DNA from: a virus
IMG/VR virus record: IMGVR_UViG_3300020582_000022
Location: 1 to 35,807 of that record
Direction: 5' to 3' (one strand)
Length of the DNA: 35,807 nucleotides
In this document: one piece after another, positions 23,326 to 30,855 of the stretch
How positions within the stretch are numbered: the stretch's first letter is position 1
Layout: the number at the start of each line of letters is the position of its first letter
Notes under the pieces: model-generated
Seen by the model: the letters and a program-made list of their open reading frames with translations, nothing else
Told to the model about the DNA's origin: nothing
Database searches by the model: none
Position numbers and translations under genes: made by a program

Positions 23326-23986
23326 TTTAGAATCAGTTGAAAAAGATCAATTATATACTGCTTTAGCTCAAGCACAACACGAATTCCCTACCATTCGAGT
23401 CAACCGAAAAGCATTCAAAAATGAATATGCGGATCTTTATGCTATCTTAAAACCGATTTATCCAGTATTAACTAAATATGGATTATCGATTCGTCCATGG
23501 GCCGGTAGCATTGAAGGACAACAATGGATCGGCGCTCGTATCATGCATAAATCTGGTCAATTTGAGACGAATGTCTTTTTGTTTGAGCAAGACCCATGCA
23601 AGAACCCAAACGATCAACCATCCCATAAAAAACAGGGTGCACTGACCTATTTCAATCGCAATCATATGAAAGATATGCTCGGCGTCTTAATTTCAGACAA
23701 TGAAGAGGATGATGATGGACAAGGCCAAATGTCTACACCAAATGGAATTCAGACAAACGATAATAAACTCCAGCATCCAGTTCATCACTTGGTAAGTGGC
23801 AATCATATTACTAAAGAGCAGTTTGAAGAAATAGAATATATTCTTGAAGGATATCCAGATATAGCCAAAAAAGTATTAATGGGATTCGATATAAAATTCC
23901 TAGCCCATATTCCAAAAGATCAATATCTTAAAACGGTAGACCGTATAAGATTCCTTAAAGACCAATATAATAATATTAAGAAATAG
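23315..23986 (+). CDS. erf: Erf-family single-strand annealing protein (223 aa)
   Basis: ATG at 23315 behind AAAGGGA. The ERF core spans about 8-140: 'L-Y-T-A-L-A-Q-A-Q', 'K-N-E-Y-A-D-L-Y-A-I-L-K-P-I-Y-P-V-L-T-K-Y-G-L-S', 'H-K-S-G-Q-F', 'Q-G-A-L-T-Y-F-N-R-N-H-M-K-D-M-L-G-V', then an acidic 'D-N-E-E-D-D-D-G'. These are Erf hallmarks as in P22. The C-terminal ~70 residues are a separate helical domain. It promotes annealing recombination, for P22-type phages used to circularise terminally redundant DNA after entry; that use here is inference. Confidence 0.85.
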   Translation: MSYNLESVEKDQLYTALAQAQHEFPTIRVNRKAFKNEYADLYAILKPIYPVLTKYGLSIRPWAGSIEGQQWIGARIMHKSGQFETNVFLFEQDPCKNPNDQPSHKKQGALTYFNRNHMKDMLGVLISDNEEDDDGQGQMSTPNGIQTNDNKLQHPVHHLVSGNHITKEQFEEIEYILEGYPDIAKKVLMGFDIKFLAHIPKDQYLKTVDRIRFLKDQYNNIKK

Positions 23987-23993
23987 GATGATT

Positions 23994-24236
23994 ATGGAGA
24001 GTAGAAATATTTTAATCAGACGAAGCCAACCTACAGAATTTGATCAACATCCCTATGGGACTATCTGTAAAGTATCCGATCATCACATGTCAACTTATGA
24101 TCTCTTTCTCCAAGTATCAGATAATATGGATGAACCCAACTGGGAACTATTTGGGAATTTTACCTTCAGTGAATCTGAAGAACCTATTGATCAATTAATA
24201 TCTGCACGATTAAGAAAAGGTATGCATTATGATTAA
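23994..24236 (+). CDS. Hypothetical early protein (80 aa)
   Basis: I prefer the ATG at 23994 (6 nt behind AGG) over that at 23988. Starts MESRNILIRRSQPTEFDQHP, then 'Y-D-L-F-L-Q-V-S-D-N-M-D-E-P-N-W-E-L-F-G-N-F-T-F', acidic. Follows erf by 7 nt. A single-strand-DNA-linked or accessory role is possible; not recognised. Confidence 0.6.
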   Translation: MESRNILIRRSQPTEFDQHPYGTICKVSDHHMSTYDLFLQVSDNMDEPNWELFGNFTFSESEEPIDQLISARLRKGMHYD

Positions 24237-24272
24237 AATATTATAAAATATCTTCACCTTCTTTTATGATCT

Positions 24273-24290
24273 ATCTATAGCGATATAGAT
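24273..24290. other. Short perfect hairpin before the convergent terminator
   Basis: ATCTATA-GCGA-TATAGAT, 7-bp stem with tetraloop, in the 98-nt gap between convergent genes. Possibly a second stop or mRNA 3' protector. Confidence 0.35.
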
Positions 24291-24294
24291 TAAA

Positions 24295-24337
24295 ATAAAC
24301 CCTGAAATCCTTCTCTCCATCAGGGTTTATTTTTTTA
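24295..24337. terminator. Bidirectional terminator between early operon and HU gene
   Basis: ATAAACCCTGA (24295-24305) and TCAGGGTTTAT (24320-24330) form a perfect 11-bp stem, 14-nt loop, followed on the plus strand by seven T's. On the minus strand TTTTA follows, so it also serves the leftward genes. Confidence 0.85.
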
Positions 24338-24640
24338 ATGAGAACGTTTTTGTTTATTTAATCTATCAGATAAAACTTTACGAAGCAGTTTAGATTCATT
24401 CAACTTGACTCTTAAAGATGCTGGTATAATTATTCTCTCTCCGGTTGACGGATTCACGCCATTTCTTTTTTTTATTTCTCTAAGCTTAAGAGATCCTAAT
24501 GCTCCTAAGGATATATCATTACCTAGATAAATCTCTTCTAACATAATATCTGAAAGAGCTGTAATAATTTCACTCGCGACAGTACGTGCACATCGCAACT
24601 GTTTACCCAATCTTTGTGATAACATCAATTTATTGATCTT
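24335..24640 (-). CDS. HU/IHF-family DNA-binding protein (101 aa)
   Basis: ATG at 24638-24640 behind AGGAAAA. N-terminal helices 'L-S-Q-R-L-G-K-Q-L-R-C-A-R-T-V-A', then 'I-S-L-G-A-L-G-S-L-K-L-R-E-I-K-K-R-N-G-V', 'N-P-S-T-G-E-R-I-I-I-P-A', which is the HU beta-arm with its conserved Asn-Pro-x-Thr-Gly. Bends and compacts DNA; may assist packaging, recombination or transcription. The start overlaps the end of the ribbon-helix-helix gene. Confidence 0.85.
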   Translation of the reverse strand, partial: KINKLMLSQRLGKQLRCARTVASEIITALSDIMLEEIYLGNDISLGALGSLKLREIKKRNGVNPSTGERIIIPASLRVKLNESKLLRKVLSDRLNKQKRSH

Positions 24641-24791
24641 CATACTTTTCCTGATCAAGCGTATATCGTAATAACGCTCTCGTAATATATCGGGTTAATG
24701 TAATATTTTTCTTTTGAGCATTATGCCGCAACTTTTTATGGAGATCTTCGGGTATATATGCCCATAATCTTTTTCTTGGCTTCCGTTCCAT
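24630..24791 (-). CDS. Small ribbon-helix-helix-like DNA-binding protein (53 aa)
   Basis: ATG at 24789-24791 behind AGGAGG. MERKPRKRLWAYIPEDLHKK, then 'N-A-Q-K-K-N-I-T-L-T-R-Y-I-T-R-A-L-L-R-Y': beta strand, helix 1, turn, helix 2 of an Arc/CopG-like fold, with the strand 'R-L-W-A-Y-I-P' as DNA reader. It overlaps the HU gene by 11 nt and is preceded by an inverted repeat (24805-24828), so autoregulation is likely. It may also control the fibre operon on the other side. Confidence 0.65.
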   Translation of the reverse strand: MERKPRKRLWAYIPEDLHKKLRHNAQKKNITLTRYITRALLRYTLDQEKYEDQ

Positions 24792-24804
24792 ATTGCCTCC
24801 TAAT

Positions 24805-24828
24805 CATTATAGTATAGTTATTATAATG
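24805..24828. promoter_or_regulatory. Inverted repeat in the divergent RHH / fibre control region
   Basis: CATTATA (24805-24811) and TATAATG (24822-24828), exact arms, 10-nt centre; each arm contains a -10-like TATAAT in one direction, but no good -35 stands at proper distance. Candidate operator and activator-dependent promoter. Confidence 0.4.
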
Positions 24829-24906
24829 TATTTTTGCACATTTTCTTATATGAAAAACTTTTATCTTAAGATGTTAAAAAGTATCGTAGTACGGACATTT
24901 AATTTC

Positions 24907-24923
24907 ATAGGAATTATTCCTAT
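24907..24923. promoter_or_regulatory. Perfect palindrome at the fibre gene's ribosome site
   Basis: ATAGGAAT-T-ATTCCTAT, 8-bp arms around one base, ending 3 nt before TTAGGAG. As RNA it forms a short hairpin next to the ribosome binding site; as DNA it could be an operator. Confidence 0.5.
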
Positions 24924-24937
24924 ATTAGGAGATACAT

Positions 24938-27196
24938 ATGGCAGTTCAAAATATTAAGAACAACTTGGCATATGGATTTAACAATCCATTACAACATCTT
25001 AGCCCAGAACCTATTATTGCATTACGTGATCCACAATCAACGGACGTTGCAGAAATAGGTACGCTTTGGGTCAACTCAGCTTCAAATGCTTACTTTGTTC
25101 TAACGAGCAAAAATACCTGGACAGCACAATCATCCGGTTCTACTTCAGTCGCTTCTCTTGAAGTAACTGGTGGATCAGGAACAGTTCTTACTGTAGATGC
25201 TGGTGGTGATACATCACTTGGTGGTGATCTTGCAGTAACTGGTGATACGACAATGACCGGTGGTCTAACTGTTGATGGCGCATTAGTAGCAAATGGCGGA
25301 TTTGATATTACATCAAGTTCAGCAATCGAATTCATTTCTACAGCAAATGTCGATCCTTCTATTTTACTACAAACTAATGGCGGAACATCTGAAACAATCG
25401 AGATTTTCGCGCTTCAAGGTACTGCATCAGATTCGGTAAGTGTCGGATCTACCAATGGTGGTATTTTAGTTGAAGCTACCAATAAAGCTGGTGCTGGCGC
25501 AATTGCTCTATTAGCTGATACAGGCGGAATTTCAGTAACAGCTAATGACGCTTCATCATTTACCGTTACTGGTGCTGGTGCAGATCTTACTTTAAGCTCA
25601 ACTGGCGGTTCATTGTTATTAACTGCAACTGAATCAACAGCTGGCGCAGTATCTATTACTGCAAGCGGTGCTTCAGGAACTGTAGCTATTGCTGGTACAG
25701 GCGGTGTAACCATGGCTGCAACTAATAATGCAGTATCTATTACTTCAGGAACTGGCGCTATTAACGTTGGTGCTGATGCTGCTGCTCATACGATTACAAT
25801 CGGTAACAACACAGGTGCTACAGCAGTTGCAATCCAAGCAGGTACTGCAGGATCTGGATCTATCAATATCGGTACTACAGCAAACGTAGTTCCAATTGTA
25901 ATTGGTAACAATACTGGTGCTACAACTGTTGAGATCGAAGCAGGAACAGGCGCTGCAGGTTCTATACATATTGGTACTTCAGCAAACGCTGTGCCAGTTG
26001 TAATTGGTAATAACACAGGCGCTACTTCTGTTTCTATCCAAGCAGGTACTGCTGGAGCTGGCGCTATTAACATTGGTACAACTGGAAACGCAGTTCCAAT
26101 TGTTATTGGTAATGCTACAGGAAATTCATCAGTTACAATTGATTGCGGTGCTACAGGATCAGTGACTATTGCTAACGGAGCATTAGTTCAAACAGTTGTA
26201 ATTGGTAGTGGAAACACAACATCTGAAACTTCTATTCTTGCTGGTTCTGCTGGACTTAATCTTGGCGCAAATGCAAATGCAATTCCAATTGTAATCGGTA
26301 ATAATACTGGTGCTACTTCAGTTGAAATCGAAGGCGGAACTGCAGGAGCTGGTGCGATTAATATTGGTACATCTGCGAATGCTGTTCCAATTCATATTGG
26401 TAATGCTACTGGAGCTACTTCTGTTGCAATTGAAGGTGGTACTGGTGGTGCTGGTTCTATTAGTGTTGGTACTTCATCAAATGCCGTTACAATTGGAATC
26501 GGTAATGATACAGGTGCAACATCTGTCCAACTTAGATCAGGTGCTTCAGGATTTATTAAAATCGGTACTGATGCTTTAGTTCAAGCTGTTACTATTGGTA
26601 GTGCTACTAGTAGTTCTACTACTCAAATTGATGCAGGTTCAGGCGGTCTTCTTTTAGGTACTACTACAAGTGGTGTTCCAATTACTATTGGGAATAATGT
26701 TGGCGCTGTTGCAGTCTCTATTCAAGCAGGTACTGGTGGAGCTGGATTGATTAATATCGGTACAACTGCAAATGCCGTTCCAGTTTCAATTGGTAACTTT
26801 ACTGGCGCTACAGGTGTAACTGTGCATGCTGGTACAGCAGGTATTATTCTTGATGCTAACTCAACAGGTAATATTCAAGTTAAATCTCATACAGCAACTG
26901 CTGCAGGATTTACTGTTACGAATAATGCTTACATTGGTACTTGTACATTAACAGGTCAAACTCTTGCATCTGGCGCAAGTCAAACTATTACATTGAATAA
27001 TAGTAATATTTTAACTACAAGCGCAGTATTAGTAAGCGTTGCTAACTTAAACGTATCAACAAATGGCGCTTATATAGCTATTACTGGTACTATTCAAGCT
27101 GCTGGCGTTCTTACTATCGTCATTAAAAACAACAGTGCTGGAGCTTTAGCATCTGGTGATACCATTCTTATTGGTTTCCAAGTACTGACTGTTTAA
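24938..27196 (+). CDS. Repeat-rich tail fibre / adhesin (752 aa)
   Basis: Residues 1-60: 'P-I-I-A-L-R-D-P-Q-S-T-D-V-A-E-I-G-T-L-W-V' and 'T-W-T-A', a virion-binding head common in phage fibres. 60-280: irregular Thr/Gly/Ser repeats ('D-T-S-L-G-G-D-L-A-V-T-G-D-T-T-M-T-G-G-L'). 284-635: about eleven units of 30-33 residues built on 'V-P-I-V-I-G-N-N-T-G-A-T-S-V-x-I-x-A-G-T-x-G-x-G-x-I-N-I-G-T'. 640-752: a non-repeated C-terminal beta domain ending 'I-L-I-G-F-Q-V-L-T-V'. The regular spacing suggests a beta-helical or trimeric beta shaft. First of the rightward adhesin genes. Confidence 0.75.
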   Translation: MAVQNIKNNLAYGFNNPLQHLSPEPIIALRDPQSTDVAEIGTLWVNSASNAYFVLTSKNTWTAQSSGSTSVASLEVTGGSGTVLTVDAGGDTSLGGDLAVTGDTTMTGGLTVDGALVANGGFDITSSSAIEFISTANVDPSILLQTNGGTSETIEIFALQGTASDSVSVGSTNGGILVEATNKAGAGAIALLADTGGISVTANDASSFTVTGAGADLTLSSTGGSLLLTATESTAGAVSITASGASGTVAIAGTGGVTMAATNNAVSITSGTGAINVGADAAAHTITIGNNTGATAVAIQAGTAGSGSINIGTTANVVPIVIGNNTGATTVEIEAGTGAAGSIHIGTSANAVPVVIGNNTGATSVSIQAGTAGAGAINIGTTGNAVPIVIGNATGNSSVTIDCGATGSVTIANGALVQTVVIGSGNTTSETSILAGSAGLNLGANANAIPIVIGNNTGATSVEIEGGTAGAGAINIGTSANAVPIHIGNATGATSVAIEGGTGGAGSISVGTSSNAVTIGIGNDTGATSVQLRSGASGFIKIGTDALVQAVTIGSATSSSTTQIDAGSGGLLLGTTTSGVPITIGNNVGAVAVSIQAGTGGAGLINIGTTANAVPVSIGNFTGATGVTVHAGTAGIILDANSTGNIQVKSHTATAAGFTVTNNAYIGTCTLTGQTLASGASQTITLNNSNILTTSAVLVSVANLNVSTNGAYIAITGTIQAAGVLTIVIKNNSAGALASGDTILIGFQVLTV
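25787..26844 (+). repeat. About eleven tandem ~33-codon repeats in the fibre gene
   Basis: Coding repeats centred on I-G-N-N-T-G-A. Two of the eleven (near 26200 and 26590) carry variant 'V-V-I-G-S-G-N-T-T' or 'V-T-I-G-S-A-T-S' cores, so the array reads as two similar super-blocks separated by these variants. Confidence 0.75.
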
Positions 27197-27210
27197 TTAT
27201 TATAACGTTA

Positions 27211-27230
27211 AGGGCTCTGAAAAGAGCCCT
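27211..27230 (+). terminator. Hairpin after the first fibre gene, weak T-tract
   Basis: AGGGCTCT-GAAA-AGAGCCCT, 8-bp stem with GNRA tetraloop, followed by ATAACTTT. A partial terminator or mRNA stabiliser that would set the ratio between the first fibre gene and those after it. Confidence 0.5.
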
Positions 27231-27249
27231 ATAACTTTAAGGAGAATTT

Positions 27250-27600
27250 ATGGCAACACAAGCGATTAGACTACGTGCTGAAATATTACGAGCATTAGCA
27301 TTCTCAGCTTTATCTATTGCATATGCAAAATTGGGTGCTCCATTTGCTAATCCAGTAAGAATATTTCATTTACAGAATTTAACTGATCAGAATATTCTTT
27401 ATTCTTTTGACGGTATCACGGTACATGGTGTTGTAGCTGCCGGAGGATTTATTCTTTTAGATGTTACAACGAATAAATCTCTGGATCAAGGTCAATTCAT
27501 TGCTCAAGGCACACAAATATATGTAGCGACAATTCTTGGAGATACAGCTCCTACTAAAGGGTCTGTATATTTATCAGTATTTTATGGCGCAACTAATTAA
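27250..27600 (+). CDS. Conserved virion-associated protein (116 aa)
   Basis: MATQAIRLRAEILRALAFSA then 'Y-A-K-L-G-A-P-F-A-N-P-V-R-I-F-H-L-Q-N-L-T-D', 'S-F-D-G-I-T-V-H-G', 'I-L-L-D-V-T-T-N-K', 'Q-G-T-Q-I-Y-V' and a terminal 'S-V-F-Y-G-A'. I recall this pattern from small conserved proteins next to fibre genes in environmental phages. All-beta after the first helix. TAAGGAGAA before ATG. Confidence 0.7.
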   Translation: MATQAIRLRAEILRALAFSALSIAYAKLGAPFANPVRIFHLQNLTDQNILYSFDGITVHGVVAAGGFILLDVTTNKSLDQGQFIAQGTQIYVATILGDTAPTKGSVYLSVFYGATN

Positions 27601-27609
27601 GGAGATAAC

Positions 27610-27957
27610 ATGTCACAAGCGGGATCAGCTGGAAGCAGCGGCGGAGGCGGAGGATCAGGAACTTTAGTTCTTAATTATACCTTAGTCACCACAACTCCTT
27701 ATGTAGTCCAGCCAAATGATGAATTTTTAGGCGTACAAACTTCTGTAATGCCTATTACTATTGAACTACCAAATGCACCAGTTATAGGGAGAGTTTATAT
27801 GATTAAAGATATAAGCGGAGATGCACTTATTAATCCTATAACGGTAACTACGGTAGGCGGGGTTGTTGATATTGATGGCGCTACATCTAAAAATATGAAT
27901 AGTGTCTATCAATCTCTACAAGTATTGTTTAACGGTACTTCGTATCTCATATTCTAA
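27610..27957 (+). CDS. Small fibre-tip-like beta protein (115 aa)
   Basis: Ser/Gly linker at residues 2-17 (G-S-S-G-G-G-G-G-S-G), then one beta domain with 'Y-V-V-Q-P-N-D-E-F-L-G-V', 'I-T-I-E-L-P-N-A-P-V-I-G-R-V-Y-M-I-K-D', 'V-D-I-D-G-A-T-S' and 'L-F-N-G-T-S-Y-L-I-F'. Such domains occur as C-terminal heads of longer fibres; here it stands alone. AAGGAG before the ATG. Confidence 0.7.
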   Translation: MSQAGSAGSSGGGGGSGTLVLNYTLVTTTPYVVQPNDEFLGVQTSVMPITIELPNAPVIGRVYMIKDISGDALINPITVTTVGGVVDIDGATSKNMNSVYQSLQVLFNGTSYLIF

Positions 27958-27966
27958 GGATATATA

Positions 27967-29478
27967 ATGTCATACAAACAATTTAGCCCAATTCCTGTAG
28001 AAGAAGGCGGAACGAATACTACCTCATTTGCTAATAACCATGGCGTAGCAGTTTATGAAGGTGGACGCCTTATTACTTTACCTACTGGTATGGCAGGAAA
28101 CGTTTTAACTTCAAATGGTGTATTATTGCCGCCATCATTTCAAGCTGCAGGATCTGCTGGAATTCAAACATTAGATGCTAATACAGGATCAGCATCTGGT
28201 TCTATAGTAAATATTGCAGGAAATGGAGTCATTACGACATTTGCAGTAGGTTCAACATTAACCGTAAGTAGTAGTGCTGCTAATACTATAACATCCGATA
28301 GCGGATCTGCAGCTGCAATTTTAAATACATTTATTATTGCGGGTGCCGGAACTGTATCTACCTCAGCAACTGGTAATACTTTGACTATTACTGGAGCTAG
28401 TGGAGGTATATCAACTTTGGATGGTAATAGTGGATCGGCTACAGGTTCGACAGTCACAGTTTCAGGATCTGGCGTCATTTCTACCTCAGGATCTGGTTCT
28501 ACATTAAGTTTAACGAGCACTGCAGCGAATGTGATTCATGTGGAATCAGGAGATGCGACAGCAAGCTCCAATGCTTTTACTGTAACAGGAACCGGAGTCA
28601 TATCAACAAGCGCTACGGGTTCAACAGTAACTGTAGCAAGTACAGCAATTAATGTCCTTCACTCAGGAAGTGGTGATGCTACAGCAAGTTCTAATGCAAT
28701 TACAGTTACAGGTACAGGTGTAATATCTACCACAGCTACATCTGCAACATTAACAATCGCAAGTACAGCAGCTAATGTAATTCATAGTAGTTCTGGTGAT
28801 GCTACAGCATCTTCAAATGCCTTCACAATTGTAGGTTCTGGAACGGTGTCTACTTCAGCTACTGGAAGTACTTTAACAATCACAGGTACTGGTGGTGGTA
28901 TATCAACATTAGATGGTAATACAGGATCAGCTACAGGATCAACTGTTACGATTGCAGGTTCGGGAGTTATATCTACAAGCGCTACTTCAGCGACAGTCAC
29001 ATTAACAAGTAGTGCTGCTAATACTATAACTTCATCTAGTGGAACAGCTACAGCAAGTTCTAATAATTTTACTATAGTAGGTTCAGGTACAGTATCTACA
29101 TCAGCAACTGGAAGCACTTTAACTATAACTGGGTCTGGCGGTGGTGGTGGTACGACATGGGTAGATCAAAATACAAGTTCAGTTACTATGGTTACTGGAC
29201 ATGCATATTTAATCGATAATGGTGCTAGTTTAGTAACACTTACTTTACCTGCAACTGCAGCATTAGGTGATACATTTCAGGTAGCAGGTTTTAGTTCTGG
29301 TGGATGGACAATTGCAGTAGCTTCAGGACAAAATATTCATTTTGGTAATGTTACAACTACAACAACAACAGGTACTTTATCTTCATCTAATCAATATGAT
29401 CAAGTAACTATTTCATGCGCTTCTGCTAATACATCATTTGTTGTAACCGCTTCAGTTGGTAACTTAACTTATACCTAA
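27967..29478 (+). CDS. Second repeat-rich tail fibre (503 aa)
   Basis: Residues 1-60 carry 'P-V-E-E-G-G-T-N-T-T-S-F-A-N-N-H-G-V-A-V-Y' and 'G-N-V-L-T-S-N-G', the common start of phage repeat fibres. 65-395: tandem ~38-residue repeats of the type 'G-D-A-T-A-S-S-N-A-F-T-V-T-G-T-G-V-I-S-T-S-A-T-G-S-T'. 395-503: a C-terminal domain 'T-T-W-V-D-Q-N-T-S-S-V-T-M', 'G-A-S-L-V-T-L-T-L-P-A', 'G-W-T-I-A-V-A-S-G-Q-N-I-H-F-G', ending 'V-G-N-L-T-Y-T', a frequent fibre tip in metagenomic phages. AAGGA before ATG. Confidence 0.75.
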   Translation: MSYKQFSPIPVEEGGTNTTSFANNHGVAVYEGGRLITLPTGMAGNVLTSNGVLLPPSFQAAGSAGIQTLDANTGSASGSIVNIAGNGVITTFAVGSTLTVSSSAANTITSDSGSAAAILNTFIIAGAGTVSTSATGNTLTITGASGGISTLDGNSGSATGSTVTVSGSGVISTSGSGSTLSLTSTAANVIHVESGDATASSNAFTVTGTGVISTSATGSTVTVASTAINVLHSGSGDATASSNAITVTGTGVISTTATSATLTIASTAANVIHSSSGDATASSNAFTIVGSGTVSTSATGSTLTITGTGGGISTLDGNTGSATGSTVTIAGSGVISTSATSATVTLTSSAANTITSSSGTATASSNNFTIVGSGTVSTSATGSTLTITGSGGGGGTTWVDQNTSSVTMVTGHAYLIDNGASLVTLTLPATAALGDTFQVAGFSSGGWTIAVASGQNIHFGNVTTTTTTGTLSSSNQYDQVTISCASANTSFVVTASVGNLTYT

Positions 29479-29486
29479 GGAGTGAT

Positions 29487-30371
29487 ATGGCAACTAATAA
29501 TAGTACAAATGGAACATCATTAGTAACAATTTTTACCTCGTCAGGCACTTGGAATAAAAATCCAGCTACTACATGTGCTATATTAATAGCATGGGGATCT
29601 GGGGGCGGGGGTGGTTCTGGAAGACAAGGAACCGATACATCTTCAAGCGGAGGAGGCGGGGCTTCTAGTTGCTCATTTATATATACCTTTATTGATGCAT
29701 CATATTTAGCAAGTTCAGAAGTAGTAACTATTGGTGGAACAGCAAATGGAGCAATTGGTCAAACATCAATAGATACTAATGGAATATTAGGCACTCAACC
29801 TAATACTACATCATTTGGAAGTAGTATTACAAGAACGGTTGGAACTAATGCTGGTGGTGCTGGCTCTACTACGAGTGGACCAGCTGGAACTGGGCCAGTT
29901 GGAGAAAATATATATGCAAAAGTAGGAGTTGCAGGTGGAGGTGGTACAAATGCTTTAGGAGTTAATGCACCTAATATTATAGGATTAAGTTATATATCTC
30001 AAGGCGGTGGAGGCGGATCTGGAGCTAATAGTACAACTCCCCAACAAGCTGGAAAAGGAAGTCAAACTCTTGTAGGATCAGCTGGTACAGTTTATGTAGG
30101 ACCTGCAGCAGGAGGTATTAGTGGAGGAACTATAAATGGTGGTACAGGAACTTCTATTACCTATCCTCAACATGGATTAATTTTAGGTGGTGGCGGTGGT
30201 GGTGGTGGTGGTGGACAATCTACAGTAGGAGGAGCTGTTGCTGGTAATGGTGGCAATGGTGGAACACCAGGTGGATCTGGCGGGGGTGGTGGTGGATCAA
30301 TTGATGGAGTTACTTCTGGTGCTGGTGGCAATGGAGCTCGTGGTGAATTATGGATTATAGAATATTTTTAA
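29487..30371 (+). CDS. Polyglycine adhesin 1 (294 aa)
   Basis: N-terminal module 'T-I-F-T-S-S-G-T-W-N-K-N-P', then 'G-S-G-G-G-G-G-S-G-R-Q-G', several long Gly runs (about 235-245, 265-280) and a C-terminus 'G-G-N-G-A-R-G-E-L-W-I-I-E-Y-F'. The T-W-N start and G-x-G-G-G-G-G pattern match the glycine-rich domain family of receptor-binding proteins. In T-even-like phages (gp38 adhesins), similar glycine runs form a polyglycine-II bundle. One of three paralogs. Likely contacts the host surface. Confidence 0.75.
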   Translation: MATNNSTNGTSLVTIFTSSGTWNKNPATTCAILIAWGSGGGGGSGRQGTDTSSSGGGGASSCSFIYTFIDASYLASSEVVTIGGTANGAIGQTSIDTNGILGTQPNTTSFGSSITRTVGTNAGGAGSTTSGPAGTGPVGENIYAKVGVAGGGGTNALGVNAPNIIGLSYISQGGGGGSGANSTTPQQAGKGSQTLVGSAGTVYVGPAAGGISGGTINGGTGTSITYPQHGLILGGGGGGGGGGQSTVGGAVAGNGGNGGTPGGSGGGGGGSIDGVTSGAGGNGARGELWIIEYF

Positions 30372-30384
30372 AATTGGAGATCTT

Positions 30385-30846
30385 ATGAAACATGTATTAG
30401 TTAATCAATTAGGTATGACACATGCAGTTATCATTGCATGTCCCTTTAAATATACTTTGCCTGGTGGAATCATAGCATATCATGATATTAATCATGATTT
30501 TTCTAAACCATTTGATCCTACAGGTAAACAAAAAGTAGATTGTTATAATCGTACCAATCCTAAACCTGAAGATGAAAAAAATATGCATGCTATAGATTTT
30601 GCTATAGTTCGCAATGATAAAATAGAAAATATTATTGTATGGGGTGGTGCTGAATGGCTTCCACCACAAGGTATCATAATGTTACCAATAGAAAAATGGA
30701 TTGGAAATGGCGATTTATATGATGAACAAAAAGATAAATTTTCGATTCATTCTAATCGTTTAGGTAAATCAGATAAAGATAAAACAGTTGCAGAACTACA
30801 AGCTGATATGGATTCGGTAGTGGCCCAAAATATAGCAGGTGAATAA
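30385..30846 (+). CDS. Protein between adhesins, possible fibre-assembly partner (153 aa)
   Basis: Two halves. Residues 1-65 contain 'T-L-P-G-G-I-I-A-Y-H-D-I-N-H-D-F' with aspartates. 70-153: 'F-A-I-V-R-N-D-K-I-E-N-I-I-V-W-G-G-A-E-W-L-P-P-Q-G', 'E-K-W-I-G-N-G-D-L-Y-D', then a helical end. The second half resembles the 'x-x-N-x-I-V-x-x-G-x-x-W-x-P-P' part of small conserved tail proteins and of fibre-assembly chaperones. Alternatively it is a virion component. No Gly runs, so it is not a paralog of its neighbours. Confidence 0.6.
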   Translation: MKHVLVNQLGMTHAVIIACPFKYTLPGGIIAYHDINHDFSKPFDPTGKQKVDCYNRTNPKPEDEKNMHAIDFAIVRNDKIENIIVWGGAEWLPPQGIIMLPIEKWIGNGDLYDEQKDKFSIHSNRLGKSDKDKTVAELQADMDSVVAQNIAGE

Positions 30847-30855
30847 GGAGTTACA

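Noticed and set aside
22505-24791. Integrase or attachment site indicating lysogeny
   Set aside because: No recombinase motif in any frame, and no tRNA-derived attachment core; a divergent switch alone does not show a temperate life cycle.
28164-29117. Minus-strand frames opposite the repeat fibres (and similar at 25090-26073)
   Set aside because: Val/Pro-rich repeats that are the mirror of Thr/Gly/Ser codons; no start signals.
25787-29139. CRISPR-like array
   Set aside because: The repeats are in-frame protein repeats without unique spacers of constant size, and both genes are open throughout.
30187-30300. GGT microsatellite as a phase-variation switch
   Set aside because: Units are triplets, so slippage changes glycine number without frameshift; on/off switching is not possible by this means.
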